The notes beneath the pieces were generated by a model. The model saw only the letters and a program-made list of their open reading frames with translations. It did not search any database and was not told the DNA's origin. The translations under genes and the position numbers were made by a program. Below are positions 13,041 to 25,105 of a DNA stretch of 64,000 nt, piece after piece (the first letter of the stretch is position 1; the number at the start of each line of letters is the position of its first letter). Source of the DNA: Talpa occidentalis (taxonomy: Eukaryota; Chordata; Mammalia; Eulipotyphla; Talpidae). Location of the stretch: positions 62,598,228 through 62,662,227 of the forward strand of contig NW_023605083.1 in NCBI RefSeq assembly GCF_014898055.3. Reading direction: 5' to 3'.

Positions 13041-13860
13041 TTCCACTCAACCCAGATGAATCACAACCTCTCCTTTGCTACGTCTGAAACTTACACATAC
13101 TTCACATGATACTGTGATTGCACTTTGGCAGGTGTGACTAAAAGCAAATACCCACAAGGACCAATCAGGTATCACCAACACATAAAGTACTGAATGAAAA
13201 CAAATCTTAAACTTGCATGATATAGAAATGAAACTTGAACTAAGGTCAATCATAATGCTTCCTGCTATATAACCTTTGAAAACCTTGTACTGAACAAATA
13301 AAACACACATGGCGTCCAACTCATAGCATGGACTGCCAGTTTTGCAAACTCTAGCCAGAAGAATAATGTATCGGGAACTTCATTTCTCTTTCTTCTGCTC
13401 CCTTAAAAGACTACAGATTTTACCTGTGGTCTCCCCACAGCGCACGTACCTATGGTCATAAGCTAATTCATGTTCATACTACCTCAGTGGAGCTAACACT
13501 GAGCACACAGATCCTCACCTAACCAAATACGGGGAAGGATACATTGCCGAGCTGTATGACCTTGAACTCACTGATACTCAGTACTTATCGAAAATACTCT
13601 TCTGGGAGAAATAGCATTCACAGACAATATTCTGAAAGGTGTGTCCAGCCCATAATTCCACAGCACGAGGAATGCCTATGCCTGGACAGAGTCAGCCCAG
13701 CAGTACTTTTGAACAGTCTTTTTGGCTCACGCTGAATTGCTTTCTGAGATAAGCTTTGGCATGATGCCATTCTCCTATACTGAGCAACTTTATTTTTAAA
13801 CCCCACTATCACATTCGCTGTAAAGGATGTGTTCAGAGACATTGCTGGTGACGTTAAAAT
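13041..13860. other. Unclassified sequence, no gene seen
   Basis: An AATAAA occurs at about 13296, and the 13060-13320 block has a composition that could be an eroded LTR, but I see no ends or duplications. No coding signal. Confidence 0.35.
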
Positions 13861-13871
13861 ATCTCATGTAA

Positions 13872-14097
13872 GCAGCATTGTGAAGCTATCCGCAGTCTCT
13901 GCAGCACTAGTTCGAACCCCGGGCCAGCCAGGGAGCTGCCCACATGGCGCAGTGGACCTCCCCTGTCTTGTCCGCTGCTCCCCTCAACAGTGTATTTCAG
14001 TCAGTCTGCCTGTTCTCTTCCCCACTCTGTCTCTGGTGAATCCTCTCGCCCCCTGCATCTCTGGCCTGTACCCCAATTCTTAAAAAGAATTAAAAAA
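13872..14097 (+). mobile_element. 5'-truncated T+ SINE, subfamily II
   Basis: Lacks about 40 bases of the head, so box A is missing, but keeps a good box B ('gttcgaacccc'). The 11-bp duplication ATCTCATGTAA (13861-13871 and 14098-14108) shows that the truncation happened during insertion. The end shows 'cttaaaaagaattaaaaaaa' instead of the usual AATAAA block. Confidence 0.9.
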
Positions 14098-14859
14098 ATC
14101 TCATGTAAAGAGTCATGAGTAAAATCCACTTTCCTTCCAGCACCATGGAGAGTTGTACCCCAAGTTTGGTACCTATCCCCATAATCTCTCCCCCACTGAC
14201 TGTGTCCCCTCTTTATGTGAACCACCAGGAAGGACAGCAAAATGTGTGGTCCTTTCCTAAAACCAGATGGACCCTGATGTTAATCTAAGTCATAGTCTCT
14301 GCCGAAAGTCCCATTCTCACTTTCTTTTCCCACCTCCTTCCTGTACTTAACCTCTTTTCATTTAGTTTTATTGAGATATAATGAACACATGGTGCTAAGT
14401 TTATGGTACACAGCATAATGACTTACTATGCGGTGACAGTACCACAGTAAGTTAATAGCCATCATCTCATATAACTTCAAAAAGAAAAACACAAGCTTTT
14501 TCTCTGTGATGAGAATTTTTAGACCTATTCTCTAAGCGACTTTGAAATACACCATACACCATAGTATGTTGACTATAATTATCACATTGTATATTACATT
14601 CCTTGTACTTATTCATCATTTCTCTGAAAGTTTGCACCTTTACACCACCATCATCCAAATTCCCCACCCACTGCCTCTGGTAACGACAAATCTGTTTCTT
14701 TTCTGTGTGACTGGGTGCTTTTAGATTTCCACATGTAAGTGAGATCATATAGTATCTGTTGTCTCTATTTTACTTGACACAAAGGCTTCAAAATCCCCAT
14801 GTTGACACAAATGGCAGGATTTCCTTCCTTTTATGGCTGAATAGTATTCAATTTTATAT

Positions 14860-14925
14860 ATATAAAGAAAATACATATATTTAGTATATATATATACATA
14901 TAAATGTGTATATATGTGAATATTT
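14860..14925. repeat. (TA)n-rich tract inside L1
   Basis: Interrupted TATA/CATA repeats within the antisense L1, at the place where 'ggtatatata' runs often expand in these elements. Confidence 0.7.
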
Positions 14926-15337
14926 TTTCCACATTTCTTTCTCCATTCACCAGCTGATGGATGGAAGCTATTTCCATGCCTTAGCAACTGTAAATAATGC
15001 TGTAATGAACACAGGGGTACAGATATCTCTTCGACAAAATGATTTCATTTTCTTTAGTAGTTTTTTGAGGCATCTCCATACTGTTTCCAGAGTGGCTGCA
15101 CCAATTTACATTCCTGGCGATAGTGCACCCTTTTCTGAACACCCTCACCAGTGTCTGGTATCTCTTGTCCATATTACGTTGGCTATTCTAACAAGAATAA
15201 GGTGTATCTTACTGTCGTTTTGAGTTGAATTTCTCTGATGAGCATCTTTTCTTGTACCTGTTGGCCATTTGTTTATCTTCTTTAGAAAATGTTTATCCAA
15301 GTCCTGTCCCTAGTTTTAAAATTGGATTACTTGTTTG

Positions 15338-15393
15338 GTTTTTTTTTGTTGTTGTTTTTGTTTTTTGGGTTTTGTTTTGTTTTGTTTTTTGCT
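15338..15393. repeat. T-rich (TTTTG)n low-complexity tract
   Basis: Runs of T with interspersed G, expanded inside the antisense L1. Confidence 0.8.
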
Positions 15394-15690
15394 ATTGAGT
15401 TGCATGAGTTTTTTATATATCTTGTATGTTAATCCCTTATACATATGATTGGCCAACATTTTTCTTCCCTTCGACAGGCTACCATTTCATTTTGTTGAGT
15501 TTGTTGTGCTGTGCAGAAGCTTTTGTAATTTTACATAGTTCTACTTATTTTTAAATTTCATTGCTTGTGCTTTAGCTATCATACCCAAAAATTCTTCCCA
15601 CGGCCCAAGTCAAGGATTTTTAGTCTATATTTTCTTGGAATTTTATGGTTTTGTATAATTTTTTTACCTTCAGTAGGGAAATACATGAGT

Positions 15691-16475
15691 AGTTAACTTC
15701 CAGCGTTTCATTTATCACACAGAATTTTCATGTAGTCCTCCTGTTTGAGGTTTTTGAAAACAAAACCTCCATCTTACTCATCTTTATATCTCGAGTCTAG
15801 TAAGTGATCATTAATTGCATGTCAAAATGAATTGTATTCCATGTGATTACTTCAAATAATGGATGAAATGGTAAGTTAACTTTTGAGGAATCTTTTGAGG
15901 AAAATCTATCTCCCCACAATACCAATGGCATCTGGAGATAAATTAAGTGTCCAGGGACCAATATGAAGAATACATACCAATCAAGTACAGGCATAAATAA
16001 TATTTATTGATAGTTGTTAATTCTTTGCTATCCACCTTAGAGTACTTGTTCCATTTTCTTTCAGATAAACTGGTAGTTACACAGAAACATACATAATGAC
16101 CAGGAATATTCCACCATCACATGATGTAGTGAATGCAGTTAAAACCAAACTTCTCATGACACATTGAAGAGAGTGCATTCAAAAGTCACAGAACTGAGGG
16201 CAGCCTCGAGAATATTCTCTGTGATTACAGTAGAAAACTGGAGGGGTGAAAGGCATGGCCTCATCCCCGAGTGAGGTCAAGGTAGTTCCACTCACTGTCA
16301 GTCAGGACTGATTATTACAGCTTCTGAGTGTTCTAATCACTGTCCAAGTTCTACAATTCCACATTCCATTCACGTCAATTTCCATCTTCAAAGTTTCCTC
16401 AAACCTACTGGTAGGAGCATAAAGTATTATCATTGTTTTGGAAATCAATTTTGTCATTTATCATCACTAGTCTTT
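15691..16475. other. Unique sequence, no gene seen
   Basis: Possibly an L2-like tail at 15750-15830 ('cttactcatctttatatctcgagtct'). No coding signal in the remainder. Confidence 0.4.
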
Positions 16476-16477
16476 TT

Positions 16478-16650
16478 TCAAACTGACTTTTTTTACTGAA
16501 ATAGTTGACATATAACATTAGTTTCAGGTATACAGTAAATGATTCAATATATGTATATACTATGAGATGATCACCACAGTAAGTCTAGTTAGCATTTCAT
16601 GACAGGTACAATTTTTTTCTCATGATGATTAATATCTATTCTCTAGTAAC
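16478..16650 (-). mobile_element. Antisense L1 3' UTR fragment
   Basis: Complement of an L1 3' end: 'tactgaaatagttgacatataacatta', then 'caggtatacagtaaatgattcaat' and 'gatgatcaccacagtaag'. These are characteristic of old L1M 3' UTRs. Confidence 0.75.
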
Positions 16651-16659
16651 TCTGGAATA

Positions 16660-17450
16660 TAATTTAAAATGACCTCTACTTTTTGAGATGTAAATTCTGT
16701 TACTGGAAATCTACCCTAAAGAAATCATCTAAAATGCAGAAAAAGCCTTACAACAAAGGCATTCACTGAAGAGAGATGGAGCTACTGAATGGAATTAAGG
16801 TCGGCTCTAATTATGATATGCTGTTAAGACAAAGGGAAGGATATTCATTCACTGTATCCAGTAGAAGTTCAATGTATAAAATGAAATATTTGAAGGAAAT
16901 ATCTCATAAAGCTGGTATGGCTATCTCTATGGTGGGGATTATGGCTACTTTTTTTCTTTTTCTTTGCCTTATAAAACGAACACATACTACTTTTGCAATT
17001 TAAAGTTTCCTTTTATAATCCACTTGGAAACAAAAAGATAATATTCTCAAATTAGTGATTTAGCAATCCCACTATTATTCTCAGAAAATCGTACAGAACG
17101 CTGTTTTTGAAAACATTGTACCTGACAGCTAAAAACTGAGAAATAGAATTAAATGTCCAAAATAGGACAAAGAATGCATGAACAATTTAACAACTTAATA
17201 GAATACTAGGCTATTAAAAATACAATAATTCAGACTATATTGCCACATATAATAGTAGGTAGAAAAAGGTCAGTAGAAACAAAAGCATTTCCAATTAAAA
17301 TATTTTTTAAGTAGGTCATAAAATAAACCATAATGGAAATAGGCCATAAAACTAACATGATTAAATGAAAAATATATTACATTAGGGAACTGCAAATATG
17401 AGTGGGTTTATTCATTTAAAATTGCCACATGTGGTTTAAAATTTTTTAAA
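16660..17450 (+). mobile_element. Sense L1ME-like tail fragments
   Basis: Two consecutive pieces. In 16690-17010, 'ctaccctaaagaaatcatc' leads to 'ctctatggtggggattatgg' and 'acacatactacttttgcaatt', matching the tail of old L1ME elements as I recall it. 17050-17260 repeats the same theme (an 'aatgtccaaaatagg' to 'taaaaatacaataat' block). The 75-codon frame at 16776-17003 is repeat-derived. Confidence 0.6.
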
Positions 17451-19664
17451 ACATTTTAAGATATTCTATGCAGTGTTTTAATAAAAACATTCTTAAATGA
17501 GTTGAACAGTTTAAAAAACCTTAAGCTGTGTTTGCTGAAAAACTTTTACCATCAAAATAGAAAAAGAAAGGGGTTTAAGTAGGCAAATGATTCTTTGATT
17601 TTTCCCTGTATTATAATAAACCCCAAAGAGTCCACTAACTCTGTCAATAACAACTACTGGCCAGATTTAATGCTCTTTTTTTCCCGAAATAAATGGAATG
17701 TTAAGTATGTTTTACAGTCAATCTCTTACAGAAATAACACATTTAGACATGAAACCTGAGCTAACTCAGGTATTTAAAAAGATCCCTAAACGCTGAATCA
17801 GATAAGAAGTGACTCACAGTCCTCCACTTTGAGAGGGCCAAATGCGGAAGGGTTTCTGGGACCTTGTTTTCCAAGATCATGGTAACAAAGCCCAGCTTGA
17901 GTGATGAAGTTCCCTTGAACAAGCAGAGAAGTTCAACAGAAACTCCCACCTCTGAAAAGAAAATTCCTCCAGGGAGTTTTAGACTTGTCCACACAACTTT
18001 TCTCTTAAGTCTTATCCAGAATGTTTTGCTCGAAACTCTGAGCAGTACATAAGAACACTCTGCCTCTTCCTGGTTCTGTCTGCCTTGAACCTAACCTAAC
18101 CCCATGATTCCAGCCCAATCTACCTACTTCTGGTACTAGCTTTGAGCAACACCCATTCCGATTACCTACCTGGATCTTTGCCCAACCTGTGCAACCTGCC
18201 CCTACCTTGGCCATATCAGGAGCCTAGGGTCCTGGTTAGTTTTCCAGACAGTATCAGCCTAAGGAAGGTATTTCAACAGCAAATAAAAGAATGTATGCTG
18301 ATGAATCAGCTCCAAAACACACTATGTAAAATACTCATAGCTACCTGGACTTCCTGAATATATATTAATTGTGAATGAGGAATAAGGTAGAGCTCAAACA
18401 GAAAAATGCGTACATCTTATCTTTTATACCATCAATATATTTTCCTTAAAAAAAAGTGGAATAGAGTTTTTCACATTATGATAAGTGAACTTCAAGACTG
18501 AAAATTATTTTGAAATTATAAAAAAATATTCTTGAATCACCTGATTTAATACAATGTTACTAAGTACTTTCCACTCCCTTCCACATAAGACTTATTCCTT
18601 AGTGACTATTTCTTAGATCTGGAATAATCATTAAAACAATCTGTCCTCCATGTGATTTCTTAGCCCTTTAAATCTCTGAAATAACATTACTCACTATTTG
18701 ATGGGTTTTATTAAAGGTGAATTATATATAACTTAGATATTGCACACTTCCCCCTAAAGCAAGCATCTAGCATATAAACCTAAGATAATGGTATTTTTTA
18801 TCTTCACTGATTCTGAAAGGATAAAATATTTAATTTCAAGTATAGACAAACTAGGTCATAAGGATTTTCTCAGCAGAGTCCTAGTCTTTATCCACTCTTT
18901 CATGTTTCCAGCAGCATTAGTGGTATCCCCCACCTTGAAGATGTTTGCACCACCTAAGCCTGACCTCACAAGGCACATAAGGACGCAAACACACATGTTT
19001 AGCTTGAGCTTATCAGAATAAATCACCATAAAGGCTTGGGATCAGCAAATTCTTGAAGTTTAAATAGCCAGCGTCAAGCTGAAATAATGAGCATGGAGAC
19101 AGTGAATAACACAATGGGGAGAACAATTTGTGCAAGTTGATTCCGAATCCCCTATTTTAAGACAAATACCTGAAGGCCTAGAAAGGCTGGTACTGACAAA
19201 GACCCCTTGGATGGCAGCAGAGAACTGGCCCTTTAATATGGTGTCCTGTCTCATTGACTCTTGAACTTTACTTTATGGAATCCCAATTTAAATTATGTTT
19301 TAAAATTTTTTGCACAGCTTTAAGGAGGAAGGGAGCATGAACCCAAAAGTCCTATCATGGCAAAATAAGTAAATAAAAAAAATGGAAGTCTTAACACAGC
19401 AATAATTGCAAACCATTCTTGAAAAAAATCACAGACCTCATCCAATCATCAAATGTTAACTTCCCAAAAACTTAACTGCAGTGCTCTACTTTCTTAAAAA
19501 TTGTGCTAAATTGACAACTACACTACATAAGATTTTTTTTTTAATTCAACCAAAACTACTTCTATATCCATTTAAAGTTCTGTACAGTTCCTAGTTCAGA
19601 ACAAGCCTTCAAAAAATGCTAGCTATTAATATTTAGTGATATACAAAATTCCTACAATACAAAA
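17451..19664. other. Unique sequence, no gene seen
   Basis: No recognised gene or RNA. The 17990-18300 block may be an eroded repeat with 'aataaaagaatg' near 18280, but its boundaries are not visible. Confidence 0.45.
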
Positions 19665-19672
19665 CTGTTTCA

Positions 19673-19932
19673 GGCCTCCTTGGTGACCTAGGGGTTAAGT
19701 GTCATCACTATCACTGCCACAGCCAGAGTTTGATCCTCTCACCTGAGAGCCAACCCACATGTGGTGGAGTAGACCTCTCCTCTCTCACCCTGTTCCCCTT
19801 AGCAGTGTATTTCAGTAGATCCATCTATTCTGCTCCCCACTCTGTCTTTGGTACATCCTCTTACCCCCCACACCTCTGGCCTACACCCCGGTTCTTCTAC
19901 ACAAAAATAAATAAAATCTTGTATTAAAAAAA
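19673..19932 (+). mobile_element. T+ SINE, subfamily I (older), first of an adjacent pair
   Basis: Head 'gacctaggggttaag', body decayed, tail 'acaaaaataaataaaatcttg' followed by A. Flanks read GTTTCAG (about 19668-19674) and GCTTCAG (19934-19940), a degenerate target duplication. The downstream duplicate was then reused by the next insertion. Confidence 0.88.
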
Positions 19933-19939
19933 TGCTTCA

Positions 19940-20210
19940 GGGCCTTCCCGGTGGCACAGCGGGTTGAGTATAGTGCTGTGAAGCTGTCCACAGCCTCCGC
20001 AGCGCCGGTTCATTCCAGCCCGGCCAGGGAGAGTCCCACGTGGCATGACAGACCTCTTCTGTCTCACCCGCTGCTCCTCTCAGCAGTGTATTTTGGTCCT
20101 TCTGCCTGTTCTACTCCCTGCTCCCTCTCTGATGGATTCTCTCACCCTCCCGCGCCTCTGGCCTGTACCCCAGTGCTTGTATAAATAAATAAATCTTAAA
20201 AAAAAAAAAA
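19940..20210 (+). mobile_element. T+ SINE, intermediate between II and III, second of pair
   Basis: Starts seven bases after the preceding SINE. The head mixes types ('cagcgggttgag' with 'gtgctgtgaagctgtcc'), and the tail is the 'gtgcttgtataaataaataaatctt' type plus 13 A. Short flanking matches GCTTCA occur upstream and at 20214-20219. It is younger than its neighbour because it sits in that neighbour's duplication. Confidence 0.9.
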
Positions 20211-20359
20211 CAAGCTTCAACACACACCTACACCCAGGTCCTCCAAAATATCTCTTCTAGTCCTATTTGATTTTTGTCATCTTAAAAAAAAAAGCCACAA
20301 ACAGGAAGATCCACTAAGTATCACCAAAAAATGCCTACTCATCAAACAGAAAAACAGCC

Positions 20360-20760
20360 TTTCCATCTGTCATCCACATCCAGTACTCTGTTTTGCTACC
20401 ATGACACAATTCTTCCATGATTCCACAATCCCACATACTTACCCCACCTTGGCCTTTTGCGTGAACCCCTCCTCATTCTGCAGATTTAATCAAATGTCAC
20501 TTCCCTAGGGAAATCCTGAATCTTTCCAGATGTGTTTCCTTATTTAATCTCTTTTAGAGCTCCCTGATCTTTTCCCTCATAACATTTATCACACTCTGTA
20601 TGCATATATTTGGGTAATCATTTGGTCAATATCCTCCTTCCTTCTAGATAATGCTACATACCTCCAATGATAGGACTCATTTATTCATGTCTCTATTCCC
20701 AGACAGAGGCACAGTAGATATACAAGACATGTCTGATAATGGATGACCCTAACTCCACAC
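20360..20760 (+). repeat. L2-like LINE 3' fragment
   Basis: 'cctcattctgcagatttaatcaaatgtcacttccc' followed by 'catttatcacactctgta' and 'aggcacagtagatatacaagac' follows the order of an L2 3' end. Degenerate. Confidence 0.55.
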
Positions 20761-20954
20761 GGAATAGTAATTGACCACATCAGTGTTCTTTCAACTGCAG
20801 CTGATGACCAGATCACCACTTTCAAAACTCCAGAATTTTGATCGGTGTTTTAAAATGAAAAAACCATAATAGAAAATGCACAGGAAACTATCAGAATTTA
20901 CTATTTATAGTAAACTGCACAAAACTTGTATTTTAATCATGCATATTTATTTAC

Positions 20955-20965
20955 ACATATGTGTA

Positions 20966-21010
<45 letters not shown>
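20955..21010. repeat. (TA)n / (TG)n microsatellite
   Basis: 'gtgtatatatgtgtgtatata' then about 16 uninterrupted TA units. Length polymorphism is expected. Confidence 0.92.
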
Positions 21011-21012
<2 letters not shown>

Positions 21013-21869
21013 ATTTGTAGCTATGGGTGCTGGTCAAAAAAGTTTGAGTCACTGAACTAGATTAGATCTGCCAAAACAACTCCTCCCAACTTTCCATTAA
21101 AATACTCAATAAAAATGGCAAAAAATGGCAACAATACTAGAAAGGAGAAGTGGGGGAGAAGGTCAAAATAGGCAACGTTTCCATTAAGTAAACTCTGTGA
21201 AGGATCAGTAAGGACCATAAGAAGAGCATTCCTAGACCACATAAGTCTGAAAGTCACATATTGAAATTTTTTAACTGTAACATGACAGATGCTCTATAAA
21301 ATGTAAGAAAAATCCTGAGTCTCAGTCAAGAATACAGAAAGGGCAGTTACCAGAGAATTATGAGAACATCCCCCAACTACATGGGAGACAGCTTTCAAGG
21401 CAGCCAAAGCAAGGCCCTGATTGGCCCACAGACAAATGAGGATCAAAACTAATCATAGACACATTATGAAATGTTGCTGAAGATTCTATTACAAAATAAA
21501 ATACAAAAATCTAAAGCCTGCACTTTAAGTTGCAAGGTTATATATATTTAAGAAAATTGAGAAGGAACAAGAAGACAAGAAAACAAAGGCATACTAAATT
21601 AATTGTTATGCAGGAGTAGAAGCAGTCATTTAGTCAGAGAAACAGAGGTTTATGAATATATTTGGAAAACATAGACAATCACTAACAAAACTGGAATTAG
21701 ACTTGGCCATTTCAAAATACTATGACTTTATGAAACAAATGATACTCAGCACATGACATAAATAAAAGACCAGGAAGCATAATATTAGATTTAACCATAT
21801 GAAATTGCCATTTCTATAGCTCAAATGCAGTCAAGCACCAACAATTTCATGCCTCAACCTCAATAAGGA
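21011..21869. other. Unique sequence, no gene seen
   Basis: AT-rich, no recognised elements. Confidence 0.5.
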
Positions 21870-22045
21870 TAATAATATCAGCTAATACATTCAGTGTGCC
21901 AGGCATAGTAAGAGCATTAATTGAAAATTTGTGTATAGATGTGCTAGTTTCTTTACAAATAAGGAATGGTTGGCTTAGAGACATTAGATAATTTAGCTGG
22001 GTCATGAAGCTATATGCTGGTGGAAAGTGGCAAGTCAGCACTTTG
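21870..22045 (-). repeat. MIR SINE fragment
   Basis: Reads as complement of MIR: 'cagtgtgccaggcatagtaagagc' then a degenerate 'taaggaatggttggcttagagacattagataatt' and 'agtggcaagtcagca'. An ancient mammalian element, heavily diverged. Confidence 0.6.
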
Positions 22046-22803
22046 ACACAAGGCCACAGAATCTTTTATACCAAACAAAACTTAAGAGTAAGAATTAAGA
22101 TCAAACATATTGGTCCTGACCACATATGCTAAAATACTAAGTCTCCCTTTAGGAGACATGTTAAAACAAAATCTAATTAAATGTTGCTTCAAAGCAAAAA
22201 TATATGAAACAAGATGGCACCAAAAGTTTAAAATCAGAAGGATGAGCATTTCAGACAAAGAAAACAGGATGGGCAAAATTGATATCAGGAAAAAGGCAGG
22301 ATGTAATTTCAAATACAGAAAGCATTATTTTATATTGCTAGACAAATGGAAAAGGTCTAACAGGAATGGTTATGTACTTAATATTATGTCAACACATAAA
22401 ATTTGCTATAGAGAACTGATAAAACCCATTTGTATAAAGAGTGACTAAAGGACCATTATCAGTCTATGACAGTTCAAGCATAAAATCAGCACACAGGAGA
22501 TATGAATAATATTATTATAATCAATTAGCAAACATATCTGTACTTGTCACGTATAGAAAATCATGCTCATTTTAAACATCAGGACACAGAAATCCCTGAT
22601 TAACAAGAAGTAAAATTATGATAGTTATGATAAATAACAATTTTTGTGAACATCTCCATGTATCATCCAAAATATTGAGCCAAGTTCTATTAAAGCACTA
22701 CTAGCATTTCCAGTGAAATCAAGCCTTAACAAGAATGTTTACTGACCCTGCACTATTAAATTTTTACAGTGATTTGTATTAGCACATAACATTAAGCTAG
22801 TTC

Positions 22804-22808
<5 letters not shown>
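22046..22808. other. Unique sequence, no gene seen
   Basis: A 112-codon frame on + (22110-22448) opposes a 76-codon frame on -. Neither has splice bounds or known motifs. Confidence 0.45.

Positions 22809-22840
<32 letters not shown>
22809..22840 (+). repeat. Poly(A) tract of 32 A with no visible SINE body
   Basis: A pure run of 32 A. The upstream 100 bases are not SINE or a recognisable L1 tail. Confidence 0.9.
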
Positions 22841-22844
<4 letters not shown>

Positions 22845-22869
22845 CTACTCTCAGACTGAAAATTCCCCT

Positions 22870-23070
22870 TCCCTCAAAATGAATGACCCAAAATTAAAAA
22901 CAAAAATACTAGTGTAGGGAATGAGAGGATTAGGGGTGCAGGGGGATACTGGATGATGGTGGATGTGGTGTTGTGTATACATTTGCCAGGTGTGAAGCTG
23001 TATCCTTGAGACTCTTCACAGTGTTGTGAACCAACGTTATGTCAATAAAAAATAAGTAAAGAAAAATACT
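22870..23070 (+). mobile_element. L1 3' terminal fragment
   Basis: G-rich segment at 22920-22960 then 'gtgttgtgaaccaacgttatgtcaataaaaaataag'. This is the organisation of an L1 3' terminus with a polyadenylation signal. Confidence 0.55.
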
Positions 23071-23199
23071 CCTGACAGTTTTAATATTACTGAAAATGAA
23101 GTACTGCACATGAAAAATGCCAACAACATTGACAAATTTTACCCAGATTAATTTCATCATTTGAAACAAATGACTTAATTTCAATTCAGTAACTGAGAA

Positions 23200-23510
23200 C
23201 CAAAGTTTTGTCTACATATTTTCCCCACAAAACCAGCCCTTTATTTACCACTATGAGCCTCAACTCCCAGTTTCACTTAACAAACTCAGCTTTCAAGTCT
23301 CAATATAAATTTCACTTTCTCAGAGAAAGTTTCCTCATCCTCTCAGACAAGGTTAGTCTCCCTCTTGAGCTCTTCCAAGACACCCTCATTTCAATCACAT
23401 TTGGAGTTACTTGTTCAGAAGCTGTGTCCTTCAACAGATCATAAATTTCATGCAGTCAAGATTGTGCCTTATTCATAATAACATGCTCAGTAGACAGTAA
23501 GTATATAGAA
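23200..23510 (+). repeat. L2-like LINE fragment
   Basis: 'ctcagctttcaagtctcaatataaatttcactttctcagagaaa' and 'catgcagtcaagattgtgccttattcataataa' follow the L2 3' pattern (a treatment-like list of C/T-rich phrases, then 'gtgccttattcat'). Confidence 0.5.
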
Positions 23511-23559
23511 CTTAAAATTTTTCATTAGAAAATGAAACAATTTTTTTATTTAAAAGAAT

Positions 23560-23870
23560 TGCGTTCTACTAGGTCAAGATATATTGTAGTAAACATTGGG
23601 TAAACAGCAGTAAATAAAACAGGAATTTTTGAAAATCAATATTGTCATCACCATAGCAGTCCAAAAAAATGAGTATAAAAGGAGAATGTCAGGCAAGCCT
23701 GAAAAATGGAAATGCTCATATAATTTTAAATGTAGTAATTAGAGAAGGCCTTACTAAGAAAGCAACAGTTAAGACATAAAAATGGTGAGAACCCAAACAA
23801 GGGGATTCCCAGAAACAGTCTTCTAGGTAGAGGAAGCAATAAGAGGAAAGTCCAGGGAACCACAATCTAC
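23560..23870 (+). repeat. Ancient interspersed repeat (family not named)
   Basis: 'gtaaacattgggtaaacagcagtaaataaaacagg', then 'agagaaggccttactaagaaagcaacagtt' and 'agaaacagtcttctaggtagaggaagca'. A similar plan occurs at 47640-47800, so both appear to be copies of the same old element ('aggcctctctgagg...agcattccaggcagag' type). Confidence 0.4.
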
Positions 23871-23914
23871 TGTGTACATAAACTCATAGAGGGAGCTTTT
23901 CAAGAATAAGGGTA

Positions 23915-24183
23915 GGGCCTCCCTGGTGGCCTAGGGGTTAAGTTTCAGCACTGTCACCGCCATGGCCTGGCTTGAGTTGGATCCCTGGCCAGGGAGCTGA
24001 CCCAATATGGAGTGACAGACCTCTCCTGTTTCACCCGCTGCTCCCCTCAGCAGTGTATTTCAGTAAATCCACCTGTTCTGCTCTCCACTTTGTCTATGGT
24101 GAATCCTCTCATTCCCCTCATCTCTGACCTATACCCCAGTTCTTCTATGCAAAAATAATAATAATAATAACAACAACAATAAT
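23915..24183 (+). mobile_element. T+ SINE, subfamily I
   Basis: Head 'ggcctaggggttaagtttcagcactgtcaccgcc'; the tail has changed into (AAT)n/(AAC)n at 24157-24183. Short flanking duplication AGGGTA (about 23909-23914 and 24184-24189). It forms an inverted pair with the minus-strand SINE 235 bp downstream. Confidence 0.9.
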
Positions 24184-24418
24184 AGGGTAAAAAGCTGAGA
24201 ATATTAGCACCTAAAGATGTGGAGGAGGAAACCCTTAAAAGAGACAGGAAAGAAGCAAGCAGACATAGGGAATGATGATTTAATAGTGATATCTATTAAA
24301 TACTGTGACTACTACATAGAAAGTCAACTATTTTAAAATTAAAAGAAATTATCCCAAAATGGAAAAAAAAAGACATTCTTAAATGATGGAACTGTGGTTG
24401 AGTGTCCTCCTAATTTTA

Positions 24419-24684
24419 TTATTTTTTTAAAGATTTATTTATTTATTTATTTATACAAGCACTGGGTACAGTCAGAAGCACAGGAGGGTGAAAGAATTCA
24501 CCAGAGCAGAGAGCAGAACAGGCAGACAGACAAAGTATACTGCTGAGGGGAGCAGCGGGCAGCAGGAGAGGTCTGCGCGCCATGTGGGACCCTCGCCTGG
24601 TGGCCGGGGATCCAACCAGCGCTGCAGAGACTGCAGGCAGCTTCGCAATCCAGCGGTCAATCGCTGCGCCACCAGGGGAGGCCC
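24419..24684 (-). mobile_element. T+ SINE, subfamily III
   Basis: Minus-strand full-length copy with intact CpGs in the head ('tctgcgcgccatgtggg'). A perfect 14-bp duplication, TCCTCCTAATTTTA, lies at 24405-24418 and 24685-24698. It is the younger partner of the inverted pair with 23915-24183. Opposing 69-85 codon frames are SINE translation. Confidence 0.95.
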
Positions 24685-24984
24685 TCCTCCTAATTTTAAA
24701 GAATCATAATGGCCTAGAAAGAAAAACACTAAGAACAGAGCTATCTTTGTTCTATCTTACATGCAAGAAAGCATGTCATTATAATTACTGAAATGAAAAT
24801 ATAATTTCAATTAGAAAAAGTGTTTTGAACCACTTCAAGAGCAGTTACACTGTATCCAACTTTTACCTTAAGTGGGGCAATCTGAAGCTAAAGTTACTTG
24901 ACAAGATTTTATAAACCATTTGCTAGAAAGTAAAATAACCTAAGGAATCAAAATACATTTTGTTTTCCTTCTGAAAACACAGTA

Positions 24985-25105
24985 TTGGGGGAGGGGGGGC
25001 GGAGGGCTGACTCTTCACAATGTATACAATTATACACACACAATATATCAAATCAGCCATTGTACACTTTAAACATCTTACAATTGTATTTGTCAATAAA
25101 GCTGG
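24985..25105 (+). mobile_element. L1 3' terminal fragment
   Basis: G-run followed by 'attgtacactttaaacatc', then 'acaattgtatttgtcaataaagctggg'. This is the typical last ~100 bases of many L1s. Confidence 0.65.

Larger units (their letters stand above)
14345..15690 (-). mobile_element. Antisense L1 LINE 3' half (old)
   Basis: Reads as the complement of an L1 3' UTR ('ttattgagatataatgaacacatggtg') followed by the ORF2 C-terminal region. On the complement, 14745-14987 contains IEYYSAIKGRK, equivalent to the L1 'MEYYSAIKK' signature. It is riddled with stops, and an (AT)n and a (TGTTT)n expansion (15338-15393) sit within it. Inactive. Confidence 0.85.

Noticed and set aside
13060..13340. Second LTR candidate with AATAAA
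   Set aside because: No TG...CA termini or target duplication could be found.
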